Source: Saprospiraceae bacterium
GTDB lineage: Bacteria; Bacteroidota; Bacteroidia; Chitinophagales; Saprospiraceae
Length of the DNA stretch: 64,000 bases
Reading direction: 5' to 3'
Assembly: GCA_022841345.1 (NCBI GenBank)
Contig: JALHRR010000009.1
Location: 75,663 to 139,662, forward strand
This document shows, piece after piece, positions 8,782 to 17,590 of this stretch. Within the stretch, counting starts at the first letter, position 1. Every line of letters starts with the position of its first letter. Both the position numbers and the translations under genes were made by a program. The notes beneath the pieces were generated by a model, which searched no databases, was not told the DNA's origin, and worked only from the letters and a program-made list of their open reading frames with translations.

Positions 8782-11700
8782 CTACTGCATCACCACAATC
8801 TCCCCTTCCTTCTGTATGATATCTCCATTTGGTAACAATACTTCAATATAATAGATGTATACTCCGGGTAAAACAGGAACAGTTTTGGACTTTCCATCCC
8901 AGGAACAATCCGAACCTTCACAATTGAATATCAAACTTCCCCATCTATCAAAGACCCTCATTTTTGAAACGAAGGTATCAGGGTCTCTGAAATATACCTG
9001 AAAATAATCATTCACGCCGTCACTATTGGGCGAAAATGCTCCGGGTATATAGATTCCATCCTTGTCTTCTACTATAATTTGGACTGAATCCTTCTCTATA
9101 CAACCATGTTCATTTTCAACTACCACTCTATAAATAGTGGTGTTGGAGGGGATTGCGAGAGGCTGCTCGCATGTGTCACATGACAATCCTCCCGGGGGAG
9201 ACCATTGATAACTATAAATACCAGTCCCTGTAATCTCAGGAATTAACACGATACTTTGACCCGGCGATATAGAATACTGATCCGGTAAATGCAATTCAAA
9301 AGAAGATACCTCTTCAATTATTAATATAGAATCCCAGGAACACCCTACATCATTTATTACTTGCAAATGATATGTACCGGGAAGAACATTTTCGACAACA
9401 TCCGACAATAATACTGCATTATTGAGGACATAAGTGTACATCGGATTGAATGTTAAAATTCGAATTTGACCATTTATTGAGTCTCTGCATTGAGGTTGGA
9501 TTAATTCTATTTTCTGTTCTTCCATTACATATTCATCCACGATGAATTCTTGAAAAAACCGGCACCCATGTGAGTCTGAAATCGTGGCATCATATCGTCC
9601 TGCAGGTAATTGATCAATGGTCAAGCTATTATCCTGTGAGTGAGACCATGTGATGTTAAATGGTCCTGTCCCTTCAGTAATAGATAATTCTATTTTACCA
9701 TTTTGATCATTTCTACATGTTGGAGAAATGTCAAACTCTACATTGATTTCCTCATAGTAACTAAGTGTAACAACTTCAAGACTATCACACTCTCCGGGTA
9801 CGACAATTGTATTAAAATAGACACCAGGTGAATGAATCCAATTTCCAAATAATAAGATGGAATCGCCAACACATATGGAAAGGTTCTTTTCATTGATCGC
9901 TGAATTCGTATTCAATAAAACACAAGTATCAATTTGTATCTGACATCCTGCCTCACTTTCCAACAGGAGCGTAAAGCAAGTGTCAGAAAGCAGATTTTCA
10001 AGTATTATTTTATCCCCGGTAAATGGCAAGGTATCTCCTTGTGACACCCATTGAATAAGAAATGCATCAGTATCAAATGATGCTTCGGCTGATTCACCGA
10101 GACATATTTTATCAGGCAAGTAAGTCCACTCAAAAGTAGGCATAGTCTCTTGCCTGACATTGAATGGAATAGAAATATTGCATTCACCTGATTCAGATTC
10201 AAGAATTAGTTGGTACTCACCTGGTTGATTTAATGAATAAGGTAAACTGAAGTCACGACCAATCTCAACCCCGGTGCTTGTAGCAATTGAATAGCTTTTT
10301 GCATCTGAATTAAAATCTATAATAATTGCTTCGCCTTCACAAGATACAGAATCCAATCTAAGCCATTGAAATTCAGGTGCTGAACTAACATTTACACAGA
10401 AATAAACTAAAGTATCACAGCCCAATTCCGGTGTGCTTAATCTGATCATGTAACAAGAGTCTGACTCAAATGGTCCTAAGTCAAGCGGAAATACAGGTTG
10501 AATTCTATGATATTCACCATCACTGTTAATGACTTCTATGATGGTTGCATTACTCTCAAAGTCAATTTTGGCAAGCTCCCCTTTGCAAACAGTCGTGTCT
10601 GGCTGCATCCAACGAAATGTAAGACCAGAATTTACTTTGACACAGAATTGGATTGTGGTATCACAACCAGGACCATTGAAAGCATGGACCTGATAACATT
10701 TATCTGAAAATGGATTTCCGAGATCAATCCATCCAGAATGAATAGTAGTCAGAGGGCCATCAGGCAACTCCTGTAAAATCAATTGCTCAGCATCAGAAAA
10801 TACCTTCACAAAAGCCGGTTCGCCGGAACAGACTATAGTATCAGCTTCAGGAATATGTAATATAATCGGACAAGGTTCTACTCTGCAGCTATACACTAGT
10901 ATTTGCAGCGTATCAGACCAGTTTCCGCATGCAGTCTCATTCGTAGCAATTAATTCTATCTCGCCTGGCTCAAAAAAAGTAAGGTAAACTGAATCGGAGC
11001 TTAACACTTGAATTTCTGCTCCTCCGGAAATGGACCAAACTAGTTCTGCTGAATTACACTCACCAAGTGTATTAAATAATACCATTTCTGAGGTATCACA
11101 CACTTCTATGGGCCCAGATATTTCAGGTTCCGGGGTTTTGTAAACATCATGAAGGAGGTTGGGGACTCCTAAAAGAAATCTTTCTTGTGTAAGAATTTGA
11201 TTTTCCACCAATATTGCACCTGGAATGTTTTCGTCAGGATTTAAAATTGCAGCTAATGAAAATTGGCCTGTGTTAATGTAAATAATTTGATCCGGCCCAA
11301 TTATAAAACCACCGGTGTTGCTTCCTGTGATTTTTCCTAACAATTTTTCCGAATTACTTATATCTTCAATATTATAACTTGAGATGTCAAATTGAAAAAT
11401 ATCTCCGTAATTATGAGAATACATTTTATTACCTAAATGTGAAAATTCTATTCCATATATAAACCTTTTGTCATTCCAAATTTCGATAGATTCAGATAAT
11501 AAACCAGTTGACCTGTTAAATCTGAACATCTCCAAACCTGCGTCTGCCTCAAAAATAGACCAACCTTTTGATAATGCCAATATATTTCCTGTTCGATTAG
11601 ACTTGATAAATCCTCCAACTACAACTGGTGAATAATTATGAATTGTACCAATAGGTTGAATTAGAGGATTAATGCTAATTCCGTCTTTATCTAGTTTGTA

Positions 11701-13716
11701 AATCCTAAAATTTGAATTTCCGATTTCATGCATAATAATCCACCAATCAATGTTATTACAATTTTTGATAGCTGTAACTTTCTCCGTAGAATTTCCGAAT
11801 AGCAATATATCTTTTTCAACAACTTCACCCCTTCCTCCGTCTTTAGACATGTCAATTAAAGCATAATACATTTTAAGATCAACTCTGCTTCCACTTCCAT
11901 CGTAGGCTTCTGGATAAAAAAGATACCACAAAGATTTTGATCCGGGTTGCTTAACTGCTAACGCCTGCGTAGCTGACTCATCTCCTGCCAAACGATTTCC
12001 ATTCAGCATGATTTCATGTTCTCTATTCCAAACACGGGCACCATTACTGTAAAACAGAACCTCTCCATTATCATCATATGCTATTGCAGCAGCTTCATAG
12101 CTACGCATTGCAGTGGGAATTTCAGTTATTGTGCCATCCTCAGAAAATCTTAGACCAACAAATCGGCCAAAATGCCATTCTCTACCACCGGCTTTTTTCT
12201 TGCAGCTGCCTACCTGAATCCATTGGGCATCGGATCGCACACAACAATAATCGTTGCATACTTCTAAATATACTCTATATGACCCTTCCTCTTCAAAAAT
12301 CCTGGAAATCTCATTCTCACCATCAACTTGTTCTTTCTCTATATACCAGGTGAAAGTCAAATCTACTTGCAAAATGGACGAATTTGTAAAAATAACTTCT
12401 TCACCTGCAGATACAGATTCCGAGGATAAATTGAAAGTTGGTATTTCTAAAGGGCATCTGATCATTACATTCAGATATAAAGTGTCTGCACATTCCTGTC
12501 CAACGTTTAATGTGAATACTTTAATATTGAATTCTCCGCTTGTATCGAAAACATATGTCAGATTTGCTGATTCAAAATATTGCCCTGATACCTCCCAACC
12601 AAATGAGGAGCTCCCTGTACTTCCATTTACTATTGTAAAAGGAATTCCCGCAAGGATTTGATCTGGGATTTCAATATCCCAAATAATCGGATTCACACAT
12701 GGTGGCAAACATGCTTTTGAACGTAATAAAGATGAACGTATGGAAGTGAGCGTATGTCTCATCCGATTGGATTGGCCGGGTGTAAATTCAGTGATACACA
12801 CTCGTGGGGAGTAACTCATAAAATTTTCAAAAGCATCCACTTGATCAACATTAAATGGATTATTAGGATCACCCGGATTCACATCATTATTACAGGAATT
12901 AACATTGATGTCAGACATACAAGGGTGCGTAGGAAATTGATTTGAATGTGTAGCTGGAGGAGTATCGCATACTTTATCTCCATCAAGCAGACAATCATCG
13001 TTTTTACAATTGTCTGAAAAAGTGTGTAAAAGATTGAGATAATGACCTAATTCATGTAGAAAAACTTTAATATCATTGCAATCTTCATCCTGCCAAATCC
13101 AATTTTCAATAACTATTCCATCTGCCGATGTTCCATGAGCAGCAGGGTAAGAGGCATATCCTGCCACTTCACATCCTAAGGGATTACAAGGTGCACAAAT
13201 TGCCTCTACTATATAAATATTCAAATAAGCAGAATCCGGAAAACTGAATCCTGAATTTCGAACCAGATTTTTAAGATTTGCATCTTGTGAACAAGCATTC
13301 AAATTGGCCAAGTCACTGGGAATGAAATTAACTGCAGTAGTTGGTTGATTATTGGATTGCCTTTTTGCTAGGCAGAGTTCAATGTTTGTATTAGTAGACT
13401 CCGGATCATTTTGGCATAAAGAATTGCCTTTCAAAATGCCATTAATGCGCTGAACTTGAGAAATGATTTTGTCCTCAGACAGAGACGGAGATGACCCAAC
13501 CTGATGAATCACATGTACCGCAATTGGAATTGTCAATAATCTATCATCCCGAAGTCCCGATTGCTGACTTGCATTTTGATACTGATACTCATATTCAAGG
13601 GCTTTCGAGCTGTAACCCATAAGTCTGTTAACAGGAGTCTCATTTGTGAAGCAGAGGGATTGGGCTGACAGCTGAAATCCAGGTAAGAAGATCAAAAAAA
13701 TGAACAGAGCCTTCAT
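8782..13716 (-). CDS. Giant M43-type metalloprotease with PKD-like repeats and gliding-type C-terminus
   Basis: The frame is open from 13782, but I choose the ATG at 13716 because it starts a clean signal peptide (MKALFIFLIFLPGFQLSAQ), giving 1644 residues. Zinc-protease motif HELGHYLNLLH begins at residue 221, followed by a Met-turn (NFMSYS), as in pappalysin-type M43 peptidases. Next come PKD-like domains, a segment of about 330 residues resembling a beta-propeller (starting near the CKKKAGGREWHFGRF segment), then many Cys-containing Ig/PKD-like repeats. The C-terminus (GAFSPNSDGVNDYF, FDRWG, WDGK, GVYIYYIEV) is the gliding motility-associated (CHU_C, T9SS type B) domain. It is probably a secreted or cell-surface protease or adhesin; its substrate is unknown. 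Confidence 0.85.
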   Translation of the reverse strand: MKALFIFLIFLPGFQLSAQSLCFTNETPVNRLMGYSSKALEYEYQYQNASQQSGLRDDRLLTIPIAVHVIHQVGSSPSLSEDKIISQVQRINGILKGNSLCQNDPESTNTNIELCLAKRQSNNQPTTAVNFIPSDLANLNACSQDANLKNLVRNSGFSFPDSAYLNIYIVEAICAPCNPLGCEVAGYASYPAAHGTSADGIVIENWIWQDEDCNDIKVFLHELGHYLNLLHTFSDNCKNDDCLLDGDKVCDTPPATHSNQFPTHPCMSDINVNSCNNDVNPGDPNNPFNVDQVDAFENFMSYSPRVCITEFTPGQSNRMRHTLTSIRSSLLRSKACLPPCVNPIIWDIEIPDQILAGIPFTIVNGSTGSSSFGWEVSGQYFESANLTYVFDTSGEFNIKVFTLNVGQECADTLYLNVMIRCPLEIPTFNLSSESVSAGEEVIFTNSSILQVDLTFTWYIEKEQVDGENEISRIFEEEGSYRVYLEVCNDYCCVRSDAQWIQVGSCKKKAGGREWHFGRFVGLRFSEDGTITEIPTAMRSYEAAAIAYDDNGEVLFYSNGARVWNREHEIMLNGNRLAGDESATQALAVKQPGSKSLWYLFYPEAYDGSGSRVDLKMYYALIDMSKDGGRGEVVEKDILLFGNSTEKVTAIKNCNNIDWWIIMHEIGNSNFRIYKLDKDGISINPLIQPIGTIHNYSPVVVGGFIKSNRTGNILALSKGWSIFEADAGLEMFRFNRSTGLLSESIEIWNDKRFIYGIEFSHLGNKMYSHNYGDIFQFDISSYNIEDISNSEKLLGKITGSNTGGFIIGPDQIIYINTGQFSLAAILNPDENIPGAILVENQILTQERFLLGVPNLLHDVYKTPEPEISGPIEVCDTSEMVLFNTLGECNSAELVWSISGGAEIQVLSSDSVYLTFFEPGEIELIATNETACGNWSDTLQILVYSCRVEPCPIILHIPEADTIVCSGEPAFVKVFSDAEQLILQELPDGPLTTIHSGWIDLGNPFSDKCYQVHAFNGPGCDTTIQFCVKVNSGLTFRWMQPDTTVCKGELAKIDFESNATIIEVINSDGEYHRIQPVFPLDLGPFESDSCYMIRLSTPELGCDTLVYFCVNVSSAPEFQWLRLDSVSCEGEAIIIDFNSDAKSYSIATSTGVEIGRDFSLPYSLNQPGEYQLILESESGECNISIPFNVRQETMPTFEWTYLPDKICLGESAEASFDTDAFLIQWVSQGDTLPFTGDKIILENLLSDTCFTLLLESEAGCQIQIDTCVLLNTNSAINEKNLSICVGDSILLFGNWIHSPGVYFNTIVVPGECDSLEVVTLSYYEEINVEFDISPTCRNDQNGKIELSITEGTGPFNITWSHSQDNSLTIDQLPAGRYDATISDSHGCRFFQEFIVDEYVMEEQKIELIQPQCRDSINGQIRILTFNPMYTYVLNNAVLLSDVVENVLPGTYHLQVINDVGCSWDSILIIEEVSSFELHLPDQYSISPGQSIVLIPEITGTGIYSYQWSPPGGLSCDTCEQPLAIPSNTTIYRVVVENEHGCIEKDSVQIIVEDKDGIYIPGAFSPNSDGVNDYFQVYFRDPDTFVSKMRVFDRWGSLIFNCEGSDCSWDGKSKTVPVLPGVYIYYIEVLLPNGDIIQKEGEIVVMQ

Positions 13717-13812
13717 TTCATAAATATATATGAAATATTGACAAATATTACCACATATTTTACAATATGCTGATTTTATCAAATTATTGGAATTTAAATC
13801 ACGGCGCTCCCC

Positions 13813-15543
13813 TCAATGCATCGTCCTTAAATACCTCACAGCATTTGTCTTTGCAATGGCTTCAAATGCTTCTTCAGACAATGCAGCTTCAACATTGGCA
13901 GTGATTTCCTTTTCACTTTTATGATTTCGGACTACATAAAAATCAGTCCCGAACAACACCTTTTTCCCTAATTGAGGATGGGCAATGGTGGATTTCAATA
14001 ACGGATAAATGGCAGGATTCTGATCGATATAGCTGATGTCTGCATACACATTTTCATATTGAATCATCATACTCGAAATGATACTGTACCAATCCAGCCA
14101 TGGCCAAAGTGAAGCTATTCTGCTTAGAGACAAATCAATACTTTCATTGAGTTTAACAAAATCAATACCCATGTCAGGGTCGGAGATTACTTTATTTGAA
14201 AAATTATCGCGGTCTCTGTCCATGAACTTTTGCCATTGATCATCCCCGCCATAATGTGCCATGCAGATTTTCAGTTCTGATAAATCTCTTCTCAATGGAG
14301 TGTCCAAATCAGTAAAACCATAAAGTCCTTTGACCTCATCCCCTGCTCTAGCTACTACCCTTCTCAACAATCGTTCTTCCAACAAACACAGATAATTCAA
14401 AGGATGAGTGAAATTCAAACTGAAGTCAATGTTTTTATATTCGTTCAGTTCGAGTGGCTTTCCGGGTTCTGTCTCGAAAAAAGGATGAGTATTCCAGGCT
14501 TTTTCCTTATTACCGCGATAATAGATCGTACCCGCAATACAATGTGTCATGATGGGAATCCCGTGATCCGCAGCATATTTCCAAAGAGGAAGCAAACGTT
14601 CATCGAAGGGATAATATCCCAGCGCAGGATAGATTTTGATACCACTGAATTCCTTTTCTTCCAGATATTCCTTTATGAAACAATCCTTCAATTTGACCTT
14701 ATTTCCTTCCGCCACCCATTGTAGAAATGGCTTCCCTCCAGCTGTTTCTCTTCTTGGATCCACAGCTACGAACGGGAATGCCTCCGGATGCTTTAACCTG
14801 ATATCATTCAGATCGTTCATCTGTGCTGCCAAATCTCCCTCAGGATTTGACTTACCCGCTCCCATAAACTCCATATCCATCGGCAAAATCACAAAACCCG
14901 TATTGGGTGCATATTGACTTTTCAGCTTGTAATAAATGTCGCAGGCATGATGATAATATGCATATCTTCCTATATTGAAATAGCGTCTTAAAAAAGTAAA
15001 AGTTGATTTATCAGGAATCGAGAAATATAAAGCACCAAGCCTTTTGATCAGACCCCAGATAATTTTTCTTCCTGATGCAATGAATATGAAAACAAACAAT
15101 ACAACCCACCATTTAACATAATCATTGTCAGGCACATATAAAAATCCATTATCGATCAGCCATATGATTCCGCGATGAATGCCATTCTCCGTGGCGAAAA
15201 TAAACCTGTTCAGGCCATCGATAACATACACAATAGCATGGTAGCTGATCAACAGATTGAATAAGGATCGTACCATATTCAGAATCGGAAAGTTGCCGAA
15301 TAAATTCCTGTAACTAATAAACAGCTTGTGCAACCACTGATGCCATTTCTGGTATTTCCAGTTCGCAGGACTGCTTTTACTTAAGAACCACCATCGACAA
15401 ATGATGAGTAACAAGCGTGTATTAAAGATCGCATACAAAAGCCAGGGCATAAAAGTTTTTGCCAGATATGGAGGTACATTATCTCCAATAAAAACATGAG
15501 TGTGACAATTTATACGATGATAATCTTCAGGATTGCTGCGCAT
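13813..15543 (-). CDS. Amidohydrolase-family protein with inserted membrane segments
   Basis: The 576-residue protein has the metal-binding HxH of the amidohydrolase (TIM-barrel) superfamily at residues 14-16 (NCHTH). It also has later superfamily landmarks: GIKIYPALGYYPFDE, IPIMTHC and LFGTDF. Between the HxH and the rest of the barrel lie about 170 residues with hydrophobic stretches near 30-50 and 143-166 that look membrane-spanning. The catalytic barrel would thus be split by, or wrapped around, a membrane-anchored insert. The substrate is unknown; 'metal-dependent hydrolase' is as far as the sequence allows. Start ATG at 15543. Its 5' side runs directly into the heptad repeats at 15591. 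Confidence 0.7.
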   Translation of the reverse strand: MRSNPEDYHRINCHTHVFIGDNVPPYLAKTFMPWLLYAIFNTRLLLIICRWWFLSKSSPANWKYQKWHQWLHKLFISYRNLFGNFPILNMVRSLFNLLISYHAIVYVIDGLNRFIFATENGIHRGIIWLIDNGFLYVPDNDYVKWWVVLFVFIFIASGRKIIWGLIKRLGALYFSIPDKSTFTFLRRYFNIGRYAYYHHACDIYYKLKSQYAPNTGFVILPMDMEFMGAGKSNPEGDLAAQMNDLNDIRLKHPEAFPFVAVDPRRETAGGKPFLQWVAEGNKVKLKDCFIKEYLEEKEFSGIKIYPALGYYPFDERLLPLWKYAADHGIPIMTHCIAGTIYYRGNKEKAWNTHPFFETEPGKPLELNEYKNIDFSLNFTHPLNYLCLLEERLLRRVVARAGDEVKGLYGFTDLDTPLRRDLSELKICMAHYGGDDQWQKFMDRDRDNFSNKVISDPDMGIDFVKLNESIDLSLSRIASLWPWLDWYSIISSMMIQYENVYADISYIDQNPAIYPLLKSTIAHPQLGKKVLFGTDFYVVRNHKSEKEITANVEAALSEEAFEAIAKTNAVRYLRTMH

Positions 15544-15590
15544 AAGACATCTGGTTTGTGGATTACTGGTTGCTGCTGAATGTCGGCTAT

Positions 15591-15629
15591 TAGCTTCTAG
15601 CTTCTAGCTTCTAGCCTCTAGCCTCTAGC
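15591..15629. repeat. Heptad array TAGCTTC/TAGCCTC
   Basis: There are three copies of TAGCTTC and two of TAGCCTC in perfect 7-bp register (15591-15625), then TAGC. They are followed by GAACAGCC (AACAGCC at 15631-15637). Confidence 0.9.
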
Positions 15630-15666
15630 GAACAGCCTGTGTGGAGTTGTGTGTTTGAGTGTGGTG
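15626..15666. repeat. IS-flanking repeat, left copy
   Basis: This stretch (TAGCGAACAGCCTGTG, then GAGTTGTGTGTTTGAGTGTGG) is closely similar to 17325-17361 on the other side of the insertion sequence. The right copy lacks the ACA of AACAGCC and has a few substitutions. The two copies are in direct orientation, about 1.7 kb apart. Confidence 0.8.
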
Positions 15667-15670
15667 CTGC

Positions 15671-15726
15671 TTGCTAGTTGCTGGTTGCTGGTTGCTGGTT
15701 GCTAGTTGCTGGTTGCTGGTTGCTGG
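15671..15726. repeat. Heptad array TTGCTGG/TTGCTAG
   Basis: Eight heptads are in perfect register: TTGCTAG, three TTGCTGG, TTGCTAG, three TTGCTGG. AACAGCC follows at 15742-15748. A single TTGCTGG also occurs right of the insertion sequence, near 17366. Confidence 0.95.
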
Positions 15727-16019
15727 TTAAAATCATGGTAGAACAGCCTGACCCTTCATGATATAGCTTGACAGCCTTACTGCCTAATGGCCAAAAATGT
15801 GAATAACTTTCAAGTTACAATTTGGCAGAATAATCTACTTTCATTTTATCGGAGCCAAGAGGAGGCAAGCTCTGCTGGGGAGCAACTTGCCAAGCAATAA
15901 CTTCGATCGGCTGAAATGTTGAATCAAGAAGGGGGGCTAAACATCTTTGGCCTCCTTTCTTTCTTTTCAATATTTTTGTCGGAGTATGGCTCCTAAAACC
16001 CAATATATCGGTTTTACAT

Positions 16020-16919
16020 TTATTTGTCAAATTCATACAGCTTTATTTGTGGTCGGCCTTGTTTGCCGTGCCATTTTTTTTCGTATTCTGCCGGGCTTAG
16101 CCAGCCCAACTTTGCTTGCTTTCTATCCTGATTATAATAGTCTTTTATGCGCTGCATTTCTCCTTGAATATCCATCTGCGGGTAGTATGCTATCGTTGGT
16201 ATAAAATGGTTTTTGATCATACTGTTTTGCTGTTCTGCATATCCATTTTCCAGACAATTATTGGCAACACTAATTATTACTTTGTGTAAGCTCAATAATC
16301 CAATATATACCTTTGAAAAATACTGGGATCCACCATCCGTATGGTGGATACACCTCTGTACTTTCTTTTTGCCTCTTAGCTCAATCCATTGTTTCAAGCA
16401 CAATAATGCCTCCTCACTTCGCATTCGCTTACTAATCACCTGTCCTACAGTTCTGGCACTATATAGATCCATCAGAGTGAACACATAATACCTGTCCTTT
16501 TCTATATCCACATATGTCAAATCTCCTGCTACAACCTGGTTGATATCCGTAACTTCCATTCCTTTTATCAGATTCGAATATTGCCAGCTCTGAAATGAGG
16601 ACTTGGTCGTTACTACCCTGGTGCGTAACGGTCTCATTGTCATCCCACTCTGTCTCAGTATGTGTTCAAACTTATTGATCCCTATTTGGTACTCTGATTT
16701 AATATTCAAGTTCTTGTATAAGGACCGTGATCCTGCACGAGCATCTTTATCAGACCTGTAAGCCTTAACTTTAGGTATCAATTTGATACATAACTGATTA
16801 TGGATTCTATTGCGTTCTAATTGTTGAAAATACCCTTGACGACTTATTCCTGCATAGGAATAAAATCTTTCCATCGAAAGTCCAAGTACTCTCCTTCCTA
16901 TTTGAATCCGATTCAGCAC
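16020..16919 (-). CDS. IS3-family transposase OrfB (DDE integrase core)
   Basis: This 299-residue integrase-core transposase catalyses cut and strand transfer of the element. It has the rve-type layout: an N-terminal helical region, VVAGDLTYVDIEKDRYYVFTLMDLYS around the first catalytic Asp, HHTDGGSQYFS with the second Asp, and NGYAEQQNSMIK with the catalytic Glu. The frame opens upstream of the listed GTG, and the protein is probably made as an OrfAB fusion by a -1 frameshift at 16931-16938. The reading frame is intact, so the element could still be active. Confidence 0.9.
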   Translation of the reverse strand: MLNRIQIGRRVLGLSMERFYSYAGISRQGYFQQLERNRIHNQLCIKLIPKVKAYRSDKDARAGSRSLYKNLNIKSEYQIGINKFEHILRQSGMTMRPLRTRVVTTKSSFQSWQYSNLIKGMEVTDINQVVAGDLTYVDIEKDRYYVFTLMDLYSARTVGQVISKRMRSEEALLCLKQWIELRGKKKVQRCIHHTDGGSQYFSKVYIGLLSLHKVIISVANNCLENGYAEQQNSMIKNHFIPTIAYYPQMDIQGEMQRIKDYYNQDRKQAKLGWLSPAEYEKKWHGKQGRPQIKLYEFDK

Positions 16920-16924
16920 TTCTG

Positions 16925-17269
16925 CTAAACTTTTTTTTCGAAATCATATCCCAATTGTTCTTTGGCGATCTCAACCAATTTCTGGTGATATAACAACTTA
17001 ACATACTGATCCCCAAGCAGCTCTTTTAATCTTTTATTCTCCTTCTCCAACTCAGACAAACGATCGTAGTCTTTTTTGGATTGAATAATGATTGGTTCAG
17101 CTAATGGCTTGTTCCCATACGCCTCCAGCCATCTTTTAATGCTGGCCGATTTTACTTCATACATCCTTGAAACTTCTCTAATCGTCACAACACCTTTCTC
17201 AATTAATGATACTTGTTCCTTGCGAAAATTGACACTAAATCTTCTACGCCTTCTTTCTTCAATGGTCAT
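16925..17269 (-). CDS. IS3-family transposase OrfA (helix-turn-helix)
   Basis: This 114-residue protein has an N-terminal helix-turn-helix (residues about 10-55: RFSVNFRKEQVSLIEKG, then VSRMYEV and IKRWLEAYG). It ends in a coiled-coil leucine-zipper-like region (DRLSELEKENKRLKELLG), the standard IS3 OrfA plan for end recognition and multimerisation. The start ATG at 17269 lies 52 bp inside the right terminal repeat. The stop TAG follows an A8 run that is a likely slippage site into orfB. Confidence 0.9.
   Translation of the reverse strand: MTIEERRRRRFSVNFRKEQVSLIEKGVVTIREVSRMYEVKSASIKRWLEAYGNKPLAEPIIIQSKKDYDRLSELEKENKRLKELLGDQYVKLLYHQKLVEIAKEQLGYDFEKKV
16931..16938 (-). other. Probable programmed -1 frameshift site
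   Basis: A run of eight A on the coding strand precedes the orfA stop. Slippage by -1 (A-AAA-AAA-G) would read on through KKSLAEVLNR into orfB without a stop. This is the classic IS3 way of making OrfAB transposase. Confidence 0.75.
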
Positions 17270-17324
17270 AATCTTTCAATTTATAGAAAGTTTTCCACAT
17301 TTTTGTTGTCAACGTATATCATGG

Positions 17325-17590
17325 TAGCGAGCCTGTTTGAAGTTGTGAGTTTGAGTGTGGGGCTGGTTGCTGGTTTAAACAGTGTCCTTTTTCCATTTCC
17401 CTTTTTCCTTTTTCCTTTTTCCTTTTGACTTGGCTCTTTTTCCTTTTGCCTTTTGCCTTGGCTCTTTTTCCTTCTTCCTTCTTCCTTCTTCCTTTTTCCT
17501 TTTTCCTTGGCTCTTTTTCCTTTTTCCTTTTCGCGAGGTGCCGCTTCGCTCTACTACGCGATCCTTCGGATTCCTTTTTCCTTTTTGAAC
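17325..17590. repeat. Perfect-register heptad array with hairpin insert
   Basis: 17325-17361 is the right copy of the IS-flanking repeat. From 17388 to 17527 the DNA divides exactly into 20 heptads drawn from a few types: TTTTTCC, ATTTCCC, TTTTGAC, TTTTGCC, TTCTTCC and TTGGCTC. TTGGCTC recurs as units 7, 11 and 18, each time followed by TTTTTCC. The array is then broken by a G+C-richer stretch (17530-17570) with small inverted repeats (CGCG...CGCG, ATCC-TTC-GGAT) and resumes with TTTTTCC at 17575. It ends at the stop codon of the next gene. The reading frames through it are low-complexity artefacts. Confidence 0.9.

Larger units (their letters stand above)
15759..17321 (-). mobile_element. 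IS3-family insertion sequence
   Basis: The element carries orfA and orfB on the minus strand. Candidate terminal inverted repeats TGATATAGCTTGACA (15759-15773) and the complement of 17307-17321 (TGATATACGTTGACA) match at 13 of 15 bases and give the TG...CA ends typical of IS3 elements. A second shared inner word (AAAAATGTG then AACTTTC) follows on both sides, with about 17 extra bp on the left. I see no short target-site duplication next to these ends. A 10-bp direct repeat ATCATGGTAG (15732-15741, 17318-17327) brackets the element, but it overlaps the right end and is long for IS3, so the exact boundaries are uncertain. Confidence 0.75.

Noticed and set aside
13717-13782. N-terminal extension of the giant protease
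   Set aside because: The extra 22 residues (Cys- and Tyr-rich) precede a perfect signal peptide at 13716, so the shorter start is preferred.
15815-16036. 73-codon minus-strand frame between the IS left end and orfB
   Set aside because: No recognisable domain. It overlaps the 3' part of the IS and is most likely non-coding.
16807-17016. 69-codon frame spanning the orfA/orfB junction
   Set aside because: It is in neither the orfA nor the orfB frame, and the natural junction is explained by a -1 slip at the A8 run.
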